From contig JAISIL010000025.1 in NCBI GenBank assembly GCA_031262035.1, forward strand, positions 1 to 39,815: a stretch of 39,815 bases of DNA, read 5' to 3'. A program made the position numbers and the translations under genes. The notes under the pieces were generated by a model that was not told the DNA's origin, did not search any database, and was given only the letters and a program-made list of their open reading frames with translations. This document shows positions 16,023-25,558 of the stretch, piece by piece; position 1 is the stretch's first letter; each line of letters opens with the position of its first letter. The DNA is from Spirochaetaceae bacterium. Lineage in GTDB: Bacteria; Spirochaetota; Spirochaetia; Treponematales; Breznakiellaceae.

Positions 16023-17413
16023 TGTATTGTTCCTCCAAAAACCTTTAACACGGTATCAACTGCATCGCTGCTTTTATCATCAGTATTATTCCCATTGGCC
16101 CGCTCCTGCTTCATTTTTTTGTATTGCGCAATGAGGGAATCGTCATCGGGGTCGGACGGCGGAGCGGCGGTTTCCGCCGCCATTGTAGGGGCGGGTTTCA
16201 AACCCGCCCCTACAATGGTTGTTTCGCCACCACCGGTTGCCCCGGCCACCATTGCCCCCCCACCAATACGCACCTTTGCAATGGCCTCCACAATCTCCCC
16301 GGAGCTTATCCATTTGCTTAATGCGGCTAATTTGGATACGACTGTTTCTATTTCGAAACGGGGGGATATGCAATAGCGGACATTCCGGTAGAGCTCGAGT
16401 AATATATCAAGGGCCCTTTCAAGGCGGGCGGTATCCAAGGCTTGTAATACAATAGAAGAAAAATGCTCGCCTTTTTCGCCAAGGATTGATTCACGGGTGA
16501 TGCCGTTTTTTAAAAGGAGCAGGGAACGGTAATAGCCTGCAAGTTCTACTACCAATTGTTCAATTGCCACGCCGGCTTCCAGTGTTTCGTCCAAAAGCAT
16601 AAAGGCCTTGTTTGCATCCCCGGTGGCGCAGGCTTCGGCAAGATTGTTCAGCGTTTCTATGCCGGTAAGGCCAAGTTTTTCGCGAATAAGGCTGGTGCGA
16701 ATAAATGTTTCGCCTTCTGATGCCGAAAAAGCGACCACCTGGTCGAACAAGGTGTATGCATCACGGAGGCTGCCGGTGGATTCTTTTGCTATCCAGAAAA
16801 GGGCTTCATCTTCTGCCTTGATGCCCATTTCATCGCAGGCCTGTTTTAATATACTCTGGATTGTTTCTATGGGAATAAGGCGGAAGCTAAATTGCTGACA
16901 ACGGCTTTTAATCGTTGCCGGCACCTTGTGTATTTCGGTTGTAGCAAAAATGAAAATGATATAAGGCGGTGGCTCCTCAATTGTCTTGAGCAGGGCATTA
17001 AAGGCGCTGTTTGAAAGCATGTGGACTTCATCAATAATATATATCTTGTAGGGCCGTCCGCTGCTCGGCGGATAGAGCACCTCATCTTTTATCTGCCTGA
17101 CATCATTCACGCTGGTATTGCTGGCCCCGTCTATCTCTATCACATCAATATTGGCGCCCCGGGCTATCTCCTGACAGCTTGAGCAGAGGCCGCAAGGGTT
17201 AGCAGTCGGCCCCTTCTCGCAGTTCAGCGCCCGCGCAAGAATCCGAGCCGTGCTGGTTTTTCCGCAGCCCCGCGGGCCCGAAAAAAGATAGGCGTGAGCA
17301 ATCTTTCTTGTTTCAAGAGAATTTTTGAGGGTGCTTGCGACAAATTCCTGCCCGGCAAGTTCATTAAATGTTTTGGGCCGCCTTCTGGTGGCTGTTACTT
17401 CATATTCTGCCAT
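16019..17413 (-). CDS. dnaX: DNA polymerase III subunit gamma/tau
   Basis: The clamp-loader ATPase. Visible: TRRRPKTFNELAGQ at the start, Walker A GPRGCGKTS, a four-cysteine zinc module (C8xC2xC2xC type, CEKGPTANPCGLCSSC), Walker B YIIDEVHM, and the sensor-1 region FIFATTE. I use ATG 17413 (MAEYEV) because the alternative ATG 17443 lies inside the SRP RNA. At about 464 residues it is short for a tau form. The linker near residues 385-415 contains two palindromic stretches; one translates as IVGAGLKPAPT, a repeat peptide rather than conserved DnaX sequence. Transcription probably comes from the SRP RNA promoter. Confidence 0.94.
   Translation of the reverse strand: MAEYEVTATRRRPKTFNELAGQEFVASTLKNSLETRKIAHAYLFSGPRGCGKTSTARILARALNCEKGPTANPCGLCSSCQEIARGANIDVIEIDGASNTSVNDVRQIKDEVLYPPSSGRPYKIYIIDEVHMLSNSAFNALLKTIEEPPPYIIFIFATTEIHKVPATIKSRCQQFSFRLIPIETIQSILKQACDEMGIKAEDEALFWIAKESTGSLRDAYTLFDQVVAFSASEGETFIRTSLIREKLGLTGIETLNNLAEACATGDANKAFMLLDETLEAGVAIEQLVVELAGYYRSLLLLKNGITRESILGEKGEHFSSIVLQALDTARLERALDILLELYRNVRYCISPRFEIETVVSKLAALSKWISSGEIVEAIAKVRIGGGAMVAGATGGGETTIVGAGLKPAPTMAAETAAPPSDPDDDSLIAQYKKMKQERANGNNTDDKSSDAVDTVLKVFGGTIQ
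16164..16216. repeat. Perfect palindrome within the dnaX linker
   Basis: 16182-16198 and 16200-16216 are perfect 17-base reverse complements around a single base. Just beside it is a second hairpin, gcggcgg/ttt/ccgccgc (16164-16180). Both are in frame in the C-terminal linker of DnaX. Confidence 0.85.
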
Positions 17414-17421
17414 ACTAAAAA

Positions 17422-17532
17422 GCTCTATCGCCAGGATGGCCACGGCGCGACATGCATCTGCTTGCCGTTGCTGCCTTCCGGCCCTGGCGGATTCCGGCGG
17501 CGCATGCCCGCATGGGTCCTGACGATAAGAGC
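17422..17532 (-). ncRNA. ffs: Signal recognition particle RNA (small bacterial type)
   Basis: The minus strand contains the diagnostic apical-loop core CCAGGGCCGGAAGGCAGCAA (about 17466-17485), which binds Ffh. The two ends pair over about 14 positions (GCTCTTATCGTCAGGA with TCCTGGCGATAGAGC), giving a 111-base hairpin of the expected size. It lies 8 bases upstream of the dnaX start, an arrangement common in bacteria, and has its own strong promoter. The exact ends are inferred from the outer stem. Confidence 0.93.
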
Positions 17533-17538
17533 CTTATC

Positions 17539-17567
17539 AGTATATCAATTCTAAAAGATAATTGCAA
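17539..17567 (-). promoter_or_regulatory. Sigma-70 promoter of the SRP RNA
   Basis: Minus strand: TTGCAA (17562-17567), 17-base spacer, TATACT (17539-17544). Transcription start falls about 7 bases on, at the predicted 5' end of the SRP RNA. Confidence 0.8.
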
Positions 17568-17572
17568 GGGGG

Positions 17573-17601
17573 GTGCAAGAAAAAGAAAACTGTGGTATAA
17601 T
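17573..17601 (+). promoter_or_regulatory. Promoter of the arabinofuranosidase gene
   Basis: Consensus -10 TATAAT (17596-17601) with extended TGG in front, and a weak -35 GTGCAA (17573-17578) at 17 bases. It is back to back with the SRP RNA promoter; the two -35 regions are only 5 bases apart. Confidence 0.6.
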
Positions 17602-17619
17602 CAGAGTAAGGGAGTGTGA

Positions 17620-19128
<1,509 letters not shown>

Positions 19129-19136
19129 AAATTATT

Positions 19137-19199
19137 TCTCACAAAGACACAAAGAACACGGAGTTTTATTTTCTTTGTGTTCTCTGTGTCTTTGTGAGA
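19137..19199. repeat. Palindromic interspersed element, family C
   Basis: Arms 19137-19163 and 19173-19199 are imperfect reverse complements built of cacaaaga/cacaaaga-type units. It lies between the convergent ends of the arabinofuranosidase and csrA and could stop transcription from both sides, although it lacks a clean T run. Confidence 0.75.
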
Positions 19200-19213
19200 G
19201 TTTAAATCTTCGC

Positions 19214-19426
19214 TTAGAGTTTTAGCTTTGGCAGTGAAGTCTTTGATGCAGCAGCGGCTTTGTTTTCAGCTTCTATTGCTTCAAAGACTTCCTGCCTGAA
19301 TACTTTTACCGATTGGGGAGCATTTACCCCGATGCGCACCTGGTCGCCTTTTATCTCGATGATTGAAACGCTGATGTTTTTTCCGATTACAATCTTTTCA
19401 TTTACTTTACGGGAGAGGATAAGCAT
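19214..19426 (-). CDS. csrA: Carbon storage regulator CsrA
   Basis: An RNA-binding dimer that blocks ribosome sites carrying GGA. The 70-residue product starts [15 protein letters not shown] and contains VRIGVNAP and [10 protein letters not shown] with the RNA-contacting arginine, followed by an alanine/lysine tail. It shares one base with the fliW stop (TGATG). FliW binds CsrA and releases it when flagellin is exported, so the pairing is functional. In T. pallidum the same flgK-flgL-fliW-csrA order is known. Confidence 0.96.
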   Translation of the reverse strand: MLILSRKVNEKIVIGKNISVSIIEIKGDQVRIGVNAPQSVKVFRQEVFEAIEAENKAAAASKTSLPKLKL

Positions 19427-19854
19427 CAGTCTGTTCCTCCCACAATTTCTTGTTTAATCTTCCAGCGGGGGTCGCTTAATACGGCTTGCTTGCCTTCCCT
19501 TGTTTCCTGGTTTATCACCAAAGGCCCCTGGAGGTTGGCAGTAATGGTGCTGCCATCGGCAGGAACAGTAACAATCGAAAAGATTAGTGCTTTCTCCGGT
19601 GAATCAAGTTTAATGTCCTTTAAATCATCATCATTGATATTGATCTCATAGTCAGATTTGAATAAAAAGGGATTGATTAAAATAAAGGCCGTTTCGGCAG
19701 ATTCTATCGATTGCAGCCAGAAAAAGGGTGCTTCGTTTGCATCCATGAGGGCATAGTCTTTCAAGCCTTCGAAACCAAGGAGGCCCTGGGGAAAATGCAA
19801 GAGTTGGCGCTCATCTATTTCAAGTAGGCCATAGGGCTTTGTATTAATTTTCAT
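19426..19854 (-). CDS. fliW: Flagellar assembly factor FliW
   Basis: FliW antagonises CsrA and binds flagellin. The 142-residue length, [16 protein letters not shown], the pair of PFFWLQS residues and NLQGPLVIN near the C terminus are characteristic. The ribosome site taggag precedes the ATG. It lies after flgL with a 54-base gap that holds a half palindromic element (19873-19902). It is translationally linked to csrA by a one-base overlap. Confidence 0.95.
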   Translation of the reverse strand: MKINTKPYGLLEIDERQLLHFPQGLLGFEGLKDYALMDANEAPFFWLQSIESAETAFILINPFLFKSDYEININDDDLKDIKLDSPEKALIFSIVTVPADGSTITANLQGPLVINQETREGKQAVLSDPRWKIKQEIVGGTD

Positions 19855-19872
19855 ATATTCTCCTATAAATTT

Positions 19873-19902
19873 TTAACCGCGAACCACGCGAACCACGCGA
19901 AC
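19873..19902. repeat. Palindromic element family A, single-arm copy
   Basis: The sequence is closely similar to the left arm of the element at 811-840 (ttaaccgcgaaccacgcgaa...) but no second arm follows. It sits between flgL and fliW. The solitary arm shows that the short-unit string itself can exist without its partner. Confidence 0.75.
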
Positions 19903-19908
19903 ATAATT

Positions 19909-21144
19909 TTACCGTAGATAGTCCAGTAAGCTACGAGGAAGAACCTGGGCGGTTACCTGTAGGGCGGCTTGGTGGGCATTTTTTAGCATGGCCAGGTCTG
20001 TGGCTGCGGTAATCATATCTAGGCCTGATTCACGGGTTAGGGCGGCAGAGGCAATGGGGATTTCGCTGTTGATGCGTGCCCAGGCTGTTTCGACCCGCTC
20101 CTGCCGGCTGCCGTTTTCGGCCATGCGGTCTTGCAGATTGGCAAGGGCTAAGTCCATGCCGCCAATGCCCTGACTGCCTAAGTATCTTTGGTCCGAACGG
20201 GTTAGAGCATCGCGCACTCCGATAAGTTCATCGAAGACACTGCGTCCTGAAACCTGTGCCGTGTTTGACCAGTTGGGAGCGCCTACCGTTGCATTGTGGG
20301 TGATTATTCCTAAGTCCTGCAAGACAGTGCTATTTTGTGTATCCTCTGCACGAATCATGTGCGGGCTGCTTCCCAAGAGGACAAGGCCGTTTGTTGCAGG
20401 GTCAAGGTGTGCCGATACCGGTGCACCTGCGCTATTGATTTTATCAATTATAGAATACACGGTGTCGCCCGTTGCTACTGCTATCTCTTTGCCGTCAATT
20501 GAAAAAGATTGATTGCTTAAAGCGGTATAAGATGTAGCATCAAGATTAGCGATAACTTCCATTTTACCTGCCCAAAAGGCATCGCCGCCGGGGATATCAA
20601 GATTGGCGTATGCGCCCTCGGTTATTTCAACCTGTCTCCCCTGCCCTGCTCCATTGTAGGAGACATTGACGATATTTGCATCAGTTCCGTCTCCCGGCAA
20701 AGTGAAAGGTTTACTGAAGGCCTTATCACCGGAAAAAATATACTTGCCGTCAGAGCCAACCGCATTGGCTATGGTAACCATTTCTTTCAAGAGCTCGTTT
20801 ACCTCGGAGGCCATGTATTCACGGTCTTCCGGCGCAAAAGTGCCGTTTGCCCCGGCAATAGAGATTTCGCGGACCCTTTGCAGGACATCGTTTGCCTGCC
20901 TTAAATAAGCGTCAACCTCGTTGTAATGGTCCTTTGCATACTGGGTATTATCTTCAAAACGATGCAGGCGGGCCAAATAGGACTCGTAACGCACCGCATG
21001 GGAGGCTGCCATTGGGTCGTCCCGTGGCGAAAGAAGCCTTTTCTGGCTTCCTATCTGGCTTTCCTTGTCGGAAATTGCCTTTTCCTGCCGCCTTAAATGA
21101 AAGGCCATGTCGTTATTGGGCATTGCGCTTGAAATTCTTGTCAT
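19909..21144 (-). CDS. flgL: Flagellar hook-associated protein 3 (hook-filament junction) FlgL
   Basis: FlgL joins the hook to the filament and is exported by the flagellar type III apparatus. The 411-residue product has the flagellin-like N-terminal helix (SAMPNNDMAFHLRRQEKAI, then QIGSQKRLLSPRDDP) and a C-terminal helix with ALTRESGLDMITAATDLAML. The central part with VGSDGKYIFSGDK is the usual family landmark. It has a strong ribosome site (ggaggt) and its own sigma-28-type promoter upstream. It is separated from flgK by four envelope genes. Confidence 0.95.
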   Translation of the reverse strand: MTRISSAMPNNDMAFHLRRQEKAISDKESQIGSQKRLLSPRDDPMAASHAVRYESYLARLHRFEDNTQYAKDHYNEVDAYLRQANDVLQRVREISIAGANGTFAPEDREYMASEVNELLKEMVTIANAVGSDGKYIFSGDKAFSKPFTLPGDGTDANIVNVSYNGAGQGRQVEITEGAYANLDIPGGDAFWAGKMEVIANLDATSYTALSNQSFSIDGKEIAVATGDTVYSIIDKINSAGAPVSAHLDPATNGLVLLGSSPHMIRAEDTQNSTVLQDLGIITHNATVGAPNWSNTAQVSGRSVFDELIGVRDALTRSDQRYLGSQGIGGMDLALANLQDRMAENGSRQERVETAWARINSEIPIASAALTRESGLDMITAATDLAMLKNAHQAALQVTAQVLPRSLLDYLR

Positions 21145-21166
21145 TTCAGATACCTCCGCACTTAAA

Positions 21167-21193
21167 TTGTCGGCATATATTTTAAGGGCTTTA
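21167..21193 (-). promoter_or_regulatory. Sigma-28 (FliA) type promoter of flgL
   Basis: Minus strand: TAAAGCCC (21186-21193), 11-base spacer, GCCGACAA (21167-21174), compared with the consensus TAAAGTTT-N11-GCCGATAA. The spacing is exact and the -10 has seven of eight matches. The -35 overlaps a weak hairpin that follows the preceding gene's stop. Confidence 0.75.
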
Positions 21194-21197
21194 GCCT

Positions 21198-22637
21198 TTA
21201 ATTATCCACATTATTAACAATTGTTACCTCTATGGTGCCATAGATTTTATCATCGTCGGCAAGGTAGGTAAATGTCCAGGGAACAATGACAATACTGCCA
21301 TGAGAAACCTGTGAATCTTCAGCAAGAAGGTTGATATTCAGTGTCTTCAAATCGCTATACATGGCGGATTCTATATTTTCATCGATGCTGCCGTCGGGTA
21401 ATTGATTAACCGGAGTGCCATAGCGAATCGTATAGAAGTCAGAATTATCAACGGGTGTTTTTTCCGATGGGAGAATAATTGCTTTGCGTTCGCCCGGTAA
21501 AAATTCACTGCTTTCTACTACATATTTTGCATCAGTCTGCCCCCATCCACTGATTCCGGTAACCTCAATTAACTGCGTACTGTCCCCTAGTGTTTCTGTG
21601 CCCGGTGTTTCGGTGCCTGGTGTTTCAGCGCCTGGCGTCTCTGTTCCTGGTGTTTCAGTTCCAGGCGTCTCTGTGCCTGGTGTTTCTGTCCCTGGTGTTT
21701 CTGTGCCGGGTATTTCCCCCGGTTCTTCGGCAGGAGCAGGTGTTTCTTTATGAGGGTTTATAAAGTCTTCAATAATACCCTTGAGGGTATCGTCTTTGGT
21801 CTCTTTCTTTTCCTCCACTTCTTTTTGCAGTTCTGCATTTTTCTCTGCTATTGCCAGTTCAATAACCGAATATTCCATTGCAGTGAGCATTACCCCACGG
21901 GCATGTATGGCATCGCCACGAAACACAATGCTCATACTGTTCGGGCCGCTTACAATACCGTTTTTTGCCTGTTCACTGCTTAAAAGCGATGCCACCTTTA
22001 TTGCAGCAAGGGCTTTCTCACTGGAAAGACTGAAGCCTTTCAATCTATCGGCTTCTGCAAATACTGTTGAATTTACCTCCTCATTGGTATTGAGGCTTTC
22101 TACTTTAATAGCGCCATCATCCGGGGGAAGCCTGTTTACCACAACAAGGTAAGAATCCTGAAGATAACGGCTTGTTGAAATATTACTGAATACAGTTGTT
22201 TCACCGCTTGATATTATCCAGGGGCTTATTGGTTCAGATAATCCGCTTAATTCATTTAAGGCTTCCAGAGTAATGGTAGAAGCATCAACAATGGCATAGT
22301 AACGAAGCCCTTTTGCCTTGTTGATTGCCTCTGCCAAATGTATAGCAAGTGTGTCAGCATCATCATCGCCTACCCGGTGTGTATAGACAATGTCGGTATC
22401 TGCAATACCTGCTATGGTAGTCGTGGTTGTAGATAAGTTGTCGCCTGCAATAACGGAAAAAGTATAATTCGCTGTTTCACCTGCTTTTTTTTCAACAAGA
22501 TTCATTACCGGCATATCTATTTCAGATGGTGTTTCTGCATCCCGGACATTCATCTGATTAGGACAAGCAGATAATAACAATACTGCTATACAAAGTATAC
22601 CGCGTATACAAAACATACCACTTTTCTTATACATCAT
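21198..22637 (-). CDS. Lipoprotein with PGTET repeat linker (479 aa)
   Basis: The N terminus is a lipoprotein signal with hydrophobic core and lipobox LLLSAC, so the protein is exported and lipid-anchored. The ATG at 22637 follows ggagaag; an upstream in-frame ATG at 22664 lies inside the preceding gene. About residues 35-285 are a globular or helical part with a charged coiled-coil-like stretch, residues about 300-355 are a proline/threonine-rich linker made of eight PGTE-type units, and the C-terminal ~120 residues are beta-rich. I do not recognise the domains. It overlaps the beta-helix gene by 11 bases. Confidence 0.8.
   Translation of the reverse strand: MMYKKSGMFCIRGILCIAVLLLSACPNQMNVRDAETPSEIDMPVMNLVEKKAGETANYTFSVIAGDNLSTTTTTIAGIADTDIVYTHRVGDDDADTLAIHLAEAINKAKGLRYYAIVDASTITLEALNELSGLSEPISPWIISSGETTVFSNISTSRYLQDSYLVVVNRLPPDDGAIKVESLNTNEEVNSTVFAEADRLKGFSLSSEKALAAIKVASLLSSEQAKNGIVSGPNSMSIVFRGDAIHARGVMLTAMEYSVIELAIAEKNAELQKEVEEKKETKDDTLKGIIEDFINPHKETPAPAEEPGEIPGTETPGTETPGTETPGTETPGTETPGAETPGTETPGTETLGDSTQLIEVTGISGWGQTDAKYVVESSEFLPGERKAIILPSEKTPVDNSDFYTIRYGTPVNQLPDGSIDENIESAMYSDLKTLNINLLAEDSQVSHGSIVIVPWTFTYLADDDKIYGTIEVTIVNNVDN
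21598..21717. repeat. 15-base tandem repeat (PGTET linker)
   Basis: Eight head-to-tail 15-base units encode IPGTE, TPGTE (four times), TPGAE and TPGTE (twice). Third-position differences between units show it is not perfectly recent, but the unit length keeps frame on slippage. Confidence 0.85.
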
Positions 22638-24246
22638 TATCTTCTCCAAAATTAGCCTTTGCACTGTTTGCTGTGCAGAGATTGTTTAGTATAATATCAT
22701 CTATACCGGATGCACAATTTATTTTTGCTTCATCGTAAAGCAGATATTGATACTTTGTGCTATAAATTCCACCGCCTGACTGAGAAGCAAGATTAGCTGT
22801 TATTTTGGTATTCTCCAATTTAAGGCTTAGGCTGGCAGTGCTTCCCTGGAATTCAGCCTGTATACCGCCGCCGCTTGTTGCAATATTATGGTCAATGCTT
22901 ATCCCACTTAAATCATACTGGGGTGCAAGTGCACTATCCGGAATCAAGAAATAAGCTCCTCCGCCTGCACTTGCAATATTATTAGTGATACTCACATTTT
23001 GTATACTTACCGTATCAACTATTTCATCGCCTTCACCGCCAATGTAAAAACCTCCGCCATTTGTTGATTTATTCTCTGAAATATCACCACCGCTCATTAG
23101 AAAGGAGGCAGAACCGGTATTATTATTCGAGGCGCCCTGGGTTATATATACACCACCGCCATACTTATGCGATATATTATTGTTTATACTACCTGCCTCA
23201 AAGATAAAACTGCCATTGTGCACAGCAAGACCGCCACCGTAATCTGCACCATTATTAAAGCTGATTGTGCCACCTTGCATAGTAAAAACACTGTTTATAC
23301 CCAGTGCAACACCGCCACCGCTTGTATCACCTGTGCCAAGCCGCTGAACGGTATTTTTGGTGATTATGCCGCCTGTCATAAGAAAAACCGGGGCTTCTCC
23401 GCCTTCAAGTCCTACCAAAAGAACACCGCCGCCATTGGGAGATGCAACATTTTGACTGATTTCTCCCCCGGACATCTCCATGATACCGCCTTTCCCAATA
23501 AACACTCCGCCACCGCCAAAACAATCCGGTAATGCACCTTCCTCGCCATTAATCCCGTAGTTTAAATCACTCTGTGTTGTTACATAACGGGCCATTGCAG
23601 TATTATGCTGGATAATTCCCCCCTGCATACTGAACTTTCCACTATCACTCACTGATACTGCACCGCCATTTACAGAACTGCAATTCTCAATACTTCCACC
23701 TATTAACTCAAACACACCACCTTGTGTAACATGCACAGCGCCTGTTATACTGTCCTGTATTTTAGCCTTAGCCTTCATTCGAAGGATGCCGGTATTATAC
23801 ACTTCAATAAGCGACTCCTGGTTTGGCCCATTAGCACCCTGTAAAATAATAGCACCATCAAGAGTTAATGTGGAACAGTCCACATGAAAAAGCGCCTTGC
23901 TGGCATTTGTTGCAAGCCTTATTACCGGATTAATTTTATCCGACGCAGAAAGGATAATATTGATGTTTTTACCCTTAAACTCACTCATATACTGTGGATC
24001 AATACTTGCATTCTCAGCAATTTGAATACGATAAGTGGTATTATCAACAGAATTTTCCTTAAGCCACTTTAAGGCCCCCGAAAGGCTAAATGAGGTATTA
24101 ATATCAAGCGGCATGCTTGCATTATCAAGAAAGATACCGGGAAGATTATAAAGCTCATTTTCCATAAAAGCATTTCCACAAGAGACTGTTGTCAATATAC
24201 TGAACAGGGTAATTATTCCTATACTTTTTTTACAATTTTTCATCAT
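22627..24246 (-). CDS. Beta-helix repeat lipoprotein, large (539 aa)
   Basis: An N-terminal lipoprotein signal (TLFSILTTVSC, cysteine about residue 23) is followed by a ~60-residue region shared with the smaller neighbour and then a long right-handed beta-helix. Repeats of the form GGAVSVSDSGKFSMQGGII, GGGVFIGKGGIMEMSGGEI and similar occur at least eight times. These repeats resemble those of spirochaete and chlamydial polymorphic surface proteins. There is no C-terminal barrel, so it is probably held by its lipid anchor. It overlaps the upstream gene by 4 bases. Confidence 0.85.
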   Translation of the reverse strand: MMKNCKKSIGIITLFSILTTVSCGNAFMENELYNLPGIFLDNASMPLDINTSFSLSGALKWLKENSVDNTTYRIQIAENASIDPQYMSEFKGKNINIILSASDKINPVIRLATNASKALFHVDCSTLTLDGAIILQGANGPNQESLIEVYNTGILRMKAKAKIQDSITGAVHVTQGGVFELIGGSIENCSSVNGGAVSVSDSGKFSMQGGIIQHNTAMARYVTTQSDLNYGINGEEGALPDCFGGGGVFIGKGGIMEMSGGEISQNVASPNGGGVLLVGLEGGEAPVFLMTGGIITKNTVQRLGTGDTSGGGVALGINSVFTMQGGTISFNNGADYGGGLAVHNGSFIFEAGSINNNISHKYGGGVYITQGASNNNTGSASFLMSGGDISENKSTNGGGFYIGGEGDEIVDTVSIQNVSITNNIASAGGGAYFLIPDSALAPQYDLSGISIDHNIATSGGGIQAEFQGSTASLSLKLENTKITANLASQSGGGIYSTKYQYLLYDEAKINCASGIDDIILNNLCTANSAKANFGEDNDV

Positions 24247-24977
24247 TCTATCCCACTAATATATAAATCATTGAAGGTTGCATCTGAATAAAAGCAATTG
24301 TTGCCGGATATTGTTCCTCCTGTCCTTTTAAAAATACCTTCTTCTACATAGACCCCGCCGCCTACTGCCGCAATATTCTTCGAAATAGTGCCATTTTCAA
24401 GGAAAAAGGCTCCGCCATTTAGGTAAACACCTCCACCTTTTGCATTTGTGTTATTGCCGGTAATCCGGACATTGCCCCGCATTATCAGTGTTCCTGTCTT
24501 TTCGACACGAATAAGAGAATCACGGTTGTTTGTGCCTTTAATAGTAATATTACCATCCAGAATAAGGGTATTCGCATTACCGTGTTCCGAGCCTACAGTA
24601 AATATACTCCCACGGGAAAAGTTATCGATATACATTGCATGTGCAACCTGTAAGCTAATATCCTTTGTTTCCGGTGCAGTAATGGTAATGCTCACATTTT
24701 CTGCCTTGCCCAAACAGGAACTTATATCAATGGGATTGACATTTTCGCTATGCGCCAATCTCATGGTATAGCGGGTGTTGCTTTGTGCATGTCGCTGCAA
24801 CCATTGAAAGCCATCGGTAATAGTGAATGTTTTTTTGCTCCAGTCAACCGGCATCACATTATCGTTAATATAAAGGCCGGGCAAGTCGCTCATGACTGCA
24901 TCCATTATCGGATTACAAGCCGATAAAAAAAGACAAACAATACTAATAATACCTATACTATACACTATTCTTTTCAT
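24243..24977 (-). CDS. Beta-helix repeat lipoprotein, small paralogue (244 aa)
   Basis: The lipobox FLSAC marks a lipoprotein. The region after it (DLPGLYINDNVMPVDW, FQWLQRHAQSNTRYTMRLA) matches the start of the larger neighbour (NLPGIFLDNASMPLDI, ALKWLKENSVDNTTYRIQIA), so the two arose by duplication. Only two or three beta-helix turns follow, ending in GGTISGNN. It may be a shortened version. It is 53 bases from the upstream barrel gene and overlaps its downstream paralogue by ATGA. Confidence 0.83.
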   Translation of the reverse strand: MKRIVYSIGIISIVCLFLSACNPIMDAVMSDLPGLYINDNVMPVDWSKKTFTITDGFQWLQRHAQSNTRYTMRLAHSENVNPIDISSCLGKAENVSITITAPETKDISLQVAHAMYIDNFSRGSIFTVGSEHGNANTLILDGNITIKGTNNRDSLIRVEKTGTLIMRGNVRITGNNTNAKGGGVYLNGGAFFLENGTISKNIAAVGGGVYVEEGIFKRTGGTISGNNCFYSDATFNDLYISGIE

Positions 24978-25030
24978 AACTTATCTATTTTCTCTTTTTA
25001 GTTTATAATTACTACCTTGTTTCTTATTTC

Positions 25031-25558
25031 TTATTCTTTTATTAAGTCAAAACTATACCCTACATACATTCCAAATGACATCATCTTTGGATACTGAAAT
25101 GACACAAAAGGGTCTACATAGAGGCCTTTCCATATATTAATACGAGCACCTGCGGTAAGCCCGCCTGCAAACGAAACCTTATTGTATGCTTGCGAATTTA
25201 CCGTTATTATTGTTATACCGGCATCTGCTTGGGCAAAAAAGTCTGCAAAACCGACCGAGGCTATATACCAACGGAAAAGCGGCTCTATCTCCAGTGCCAA
25301 AACACCATTAAAATCGTCAAAAATATTGACTTTTAGGCCTGCGGTGAGTGCATTGGTAAAACGGAAATCAACAAGAGCTCCACCACCAAAAGCAAGGGTA
25401 TCACTGATAGTATACTGGTTACCTTCAACACAGAGACCTATTGATAGTTCACCCATACTGCCATTGCGTTGTGAATCAACAATATTCGCTGCAAACAATG
25501 TATTTGAAATAAAGAAAAAACAAATACATACTATAAAACAAATACTTTTCTTTTTCAT
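25031..25558 (-). CDS. Small outer-membrane beta-barrel protein, predicted (175 aa)
   Basis: A signal peptide (FIVCICFFFISNTLFA with a cleavage after AFA-like TLFAA) is followed by about eight short amphipathic strands with alternating aromatic and small residues, ending in a strand with terminal SFDLIKE. The size and pattern fit an eight-stranded OmpA/OprF-like or Treponema barrel. No peptidoglycan-binding domain is present. It overlaps flgK by 4 bases, so it is translationally coupled to the flagellar gene. Confidence 0.7.
   Translation of the reverse strand: MKKKSICFIVCICFFFISNTLFAANIVDSQRNGSMGELSIGLCVEGNQYTISDTLAFGGGALVDFRFTNALTAGLKVNIFDDFNGVLALEIEPLFRWYIASVGFADFFAQADAGITIITVNSQAYNKVSFAGGLTAGARINIWKGLYVDPFVSFQYPKMMSFGMYVGYSFDLIKE

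Noticed and set aside
17414-17443. Upstream ATG for dnaX at 17443
   Set aside because: It lies inside the SRP RNA hairpin; the conserved DnaX sequence begins at 17413.
19137-19199. Rho-independent terminator
   Set aside because: The hairpin is long and A/T-mixed with no T run at either end; I list it as an interspersed palindrome that may still reduce read-through.
21598-21753. CRISPR-like array and antisense VSVPG-repeat open frame
   Set aside because: The 15-base units have no spacers and encode the PGTET linker of the minus-strand lipoprotein; the plus-strand frame is its shadow.
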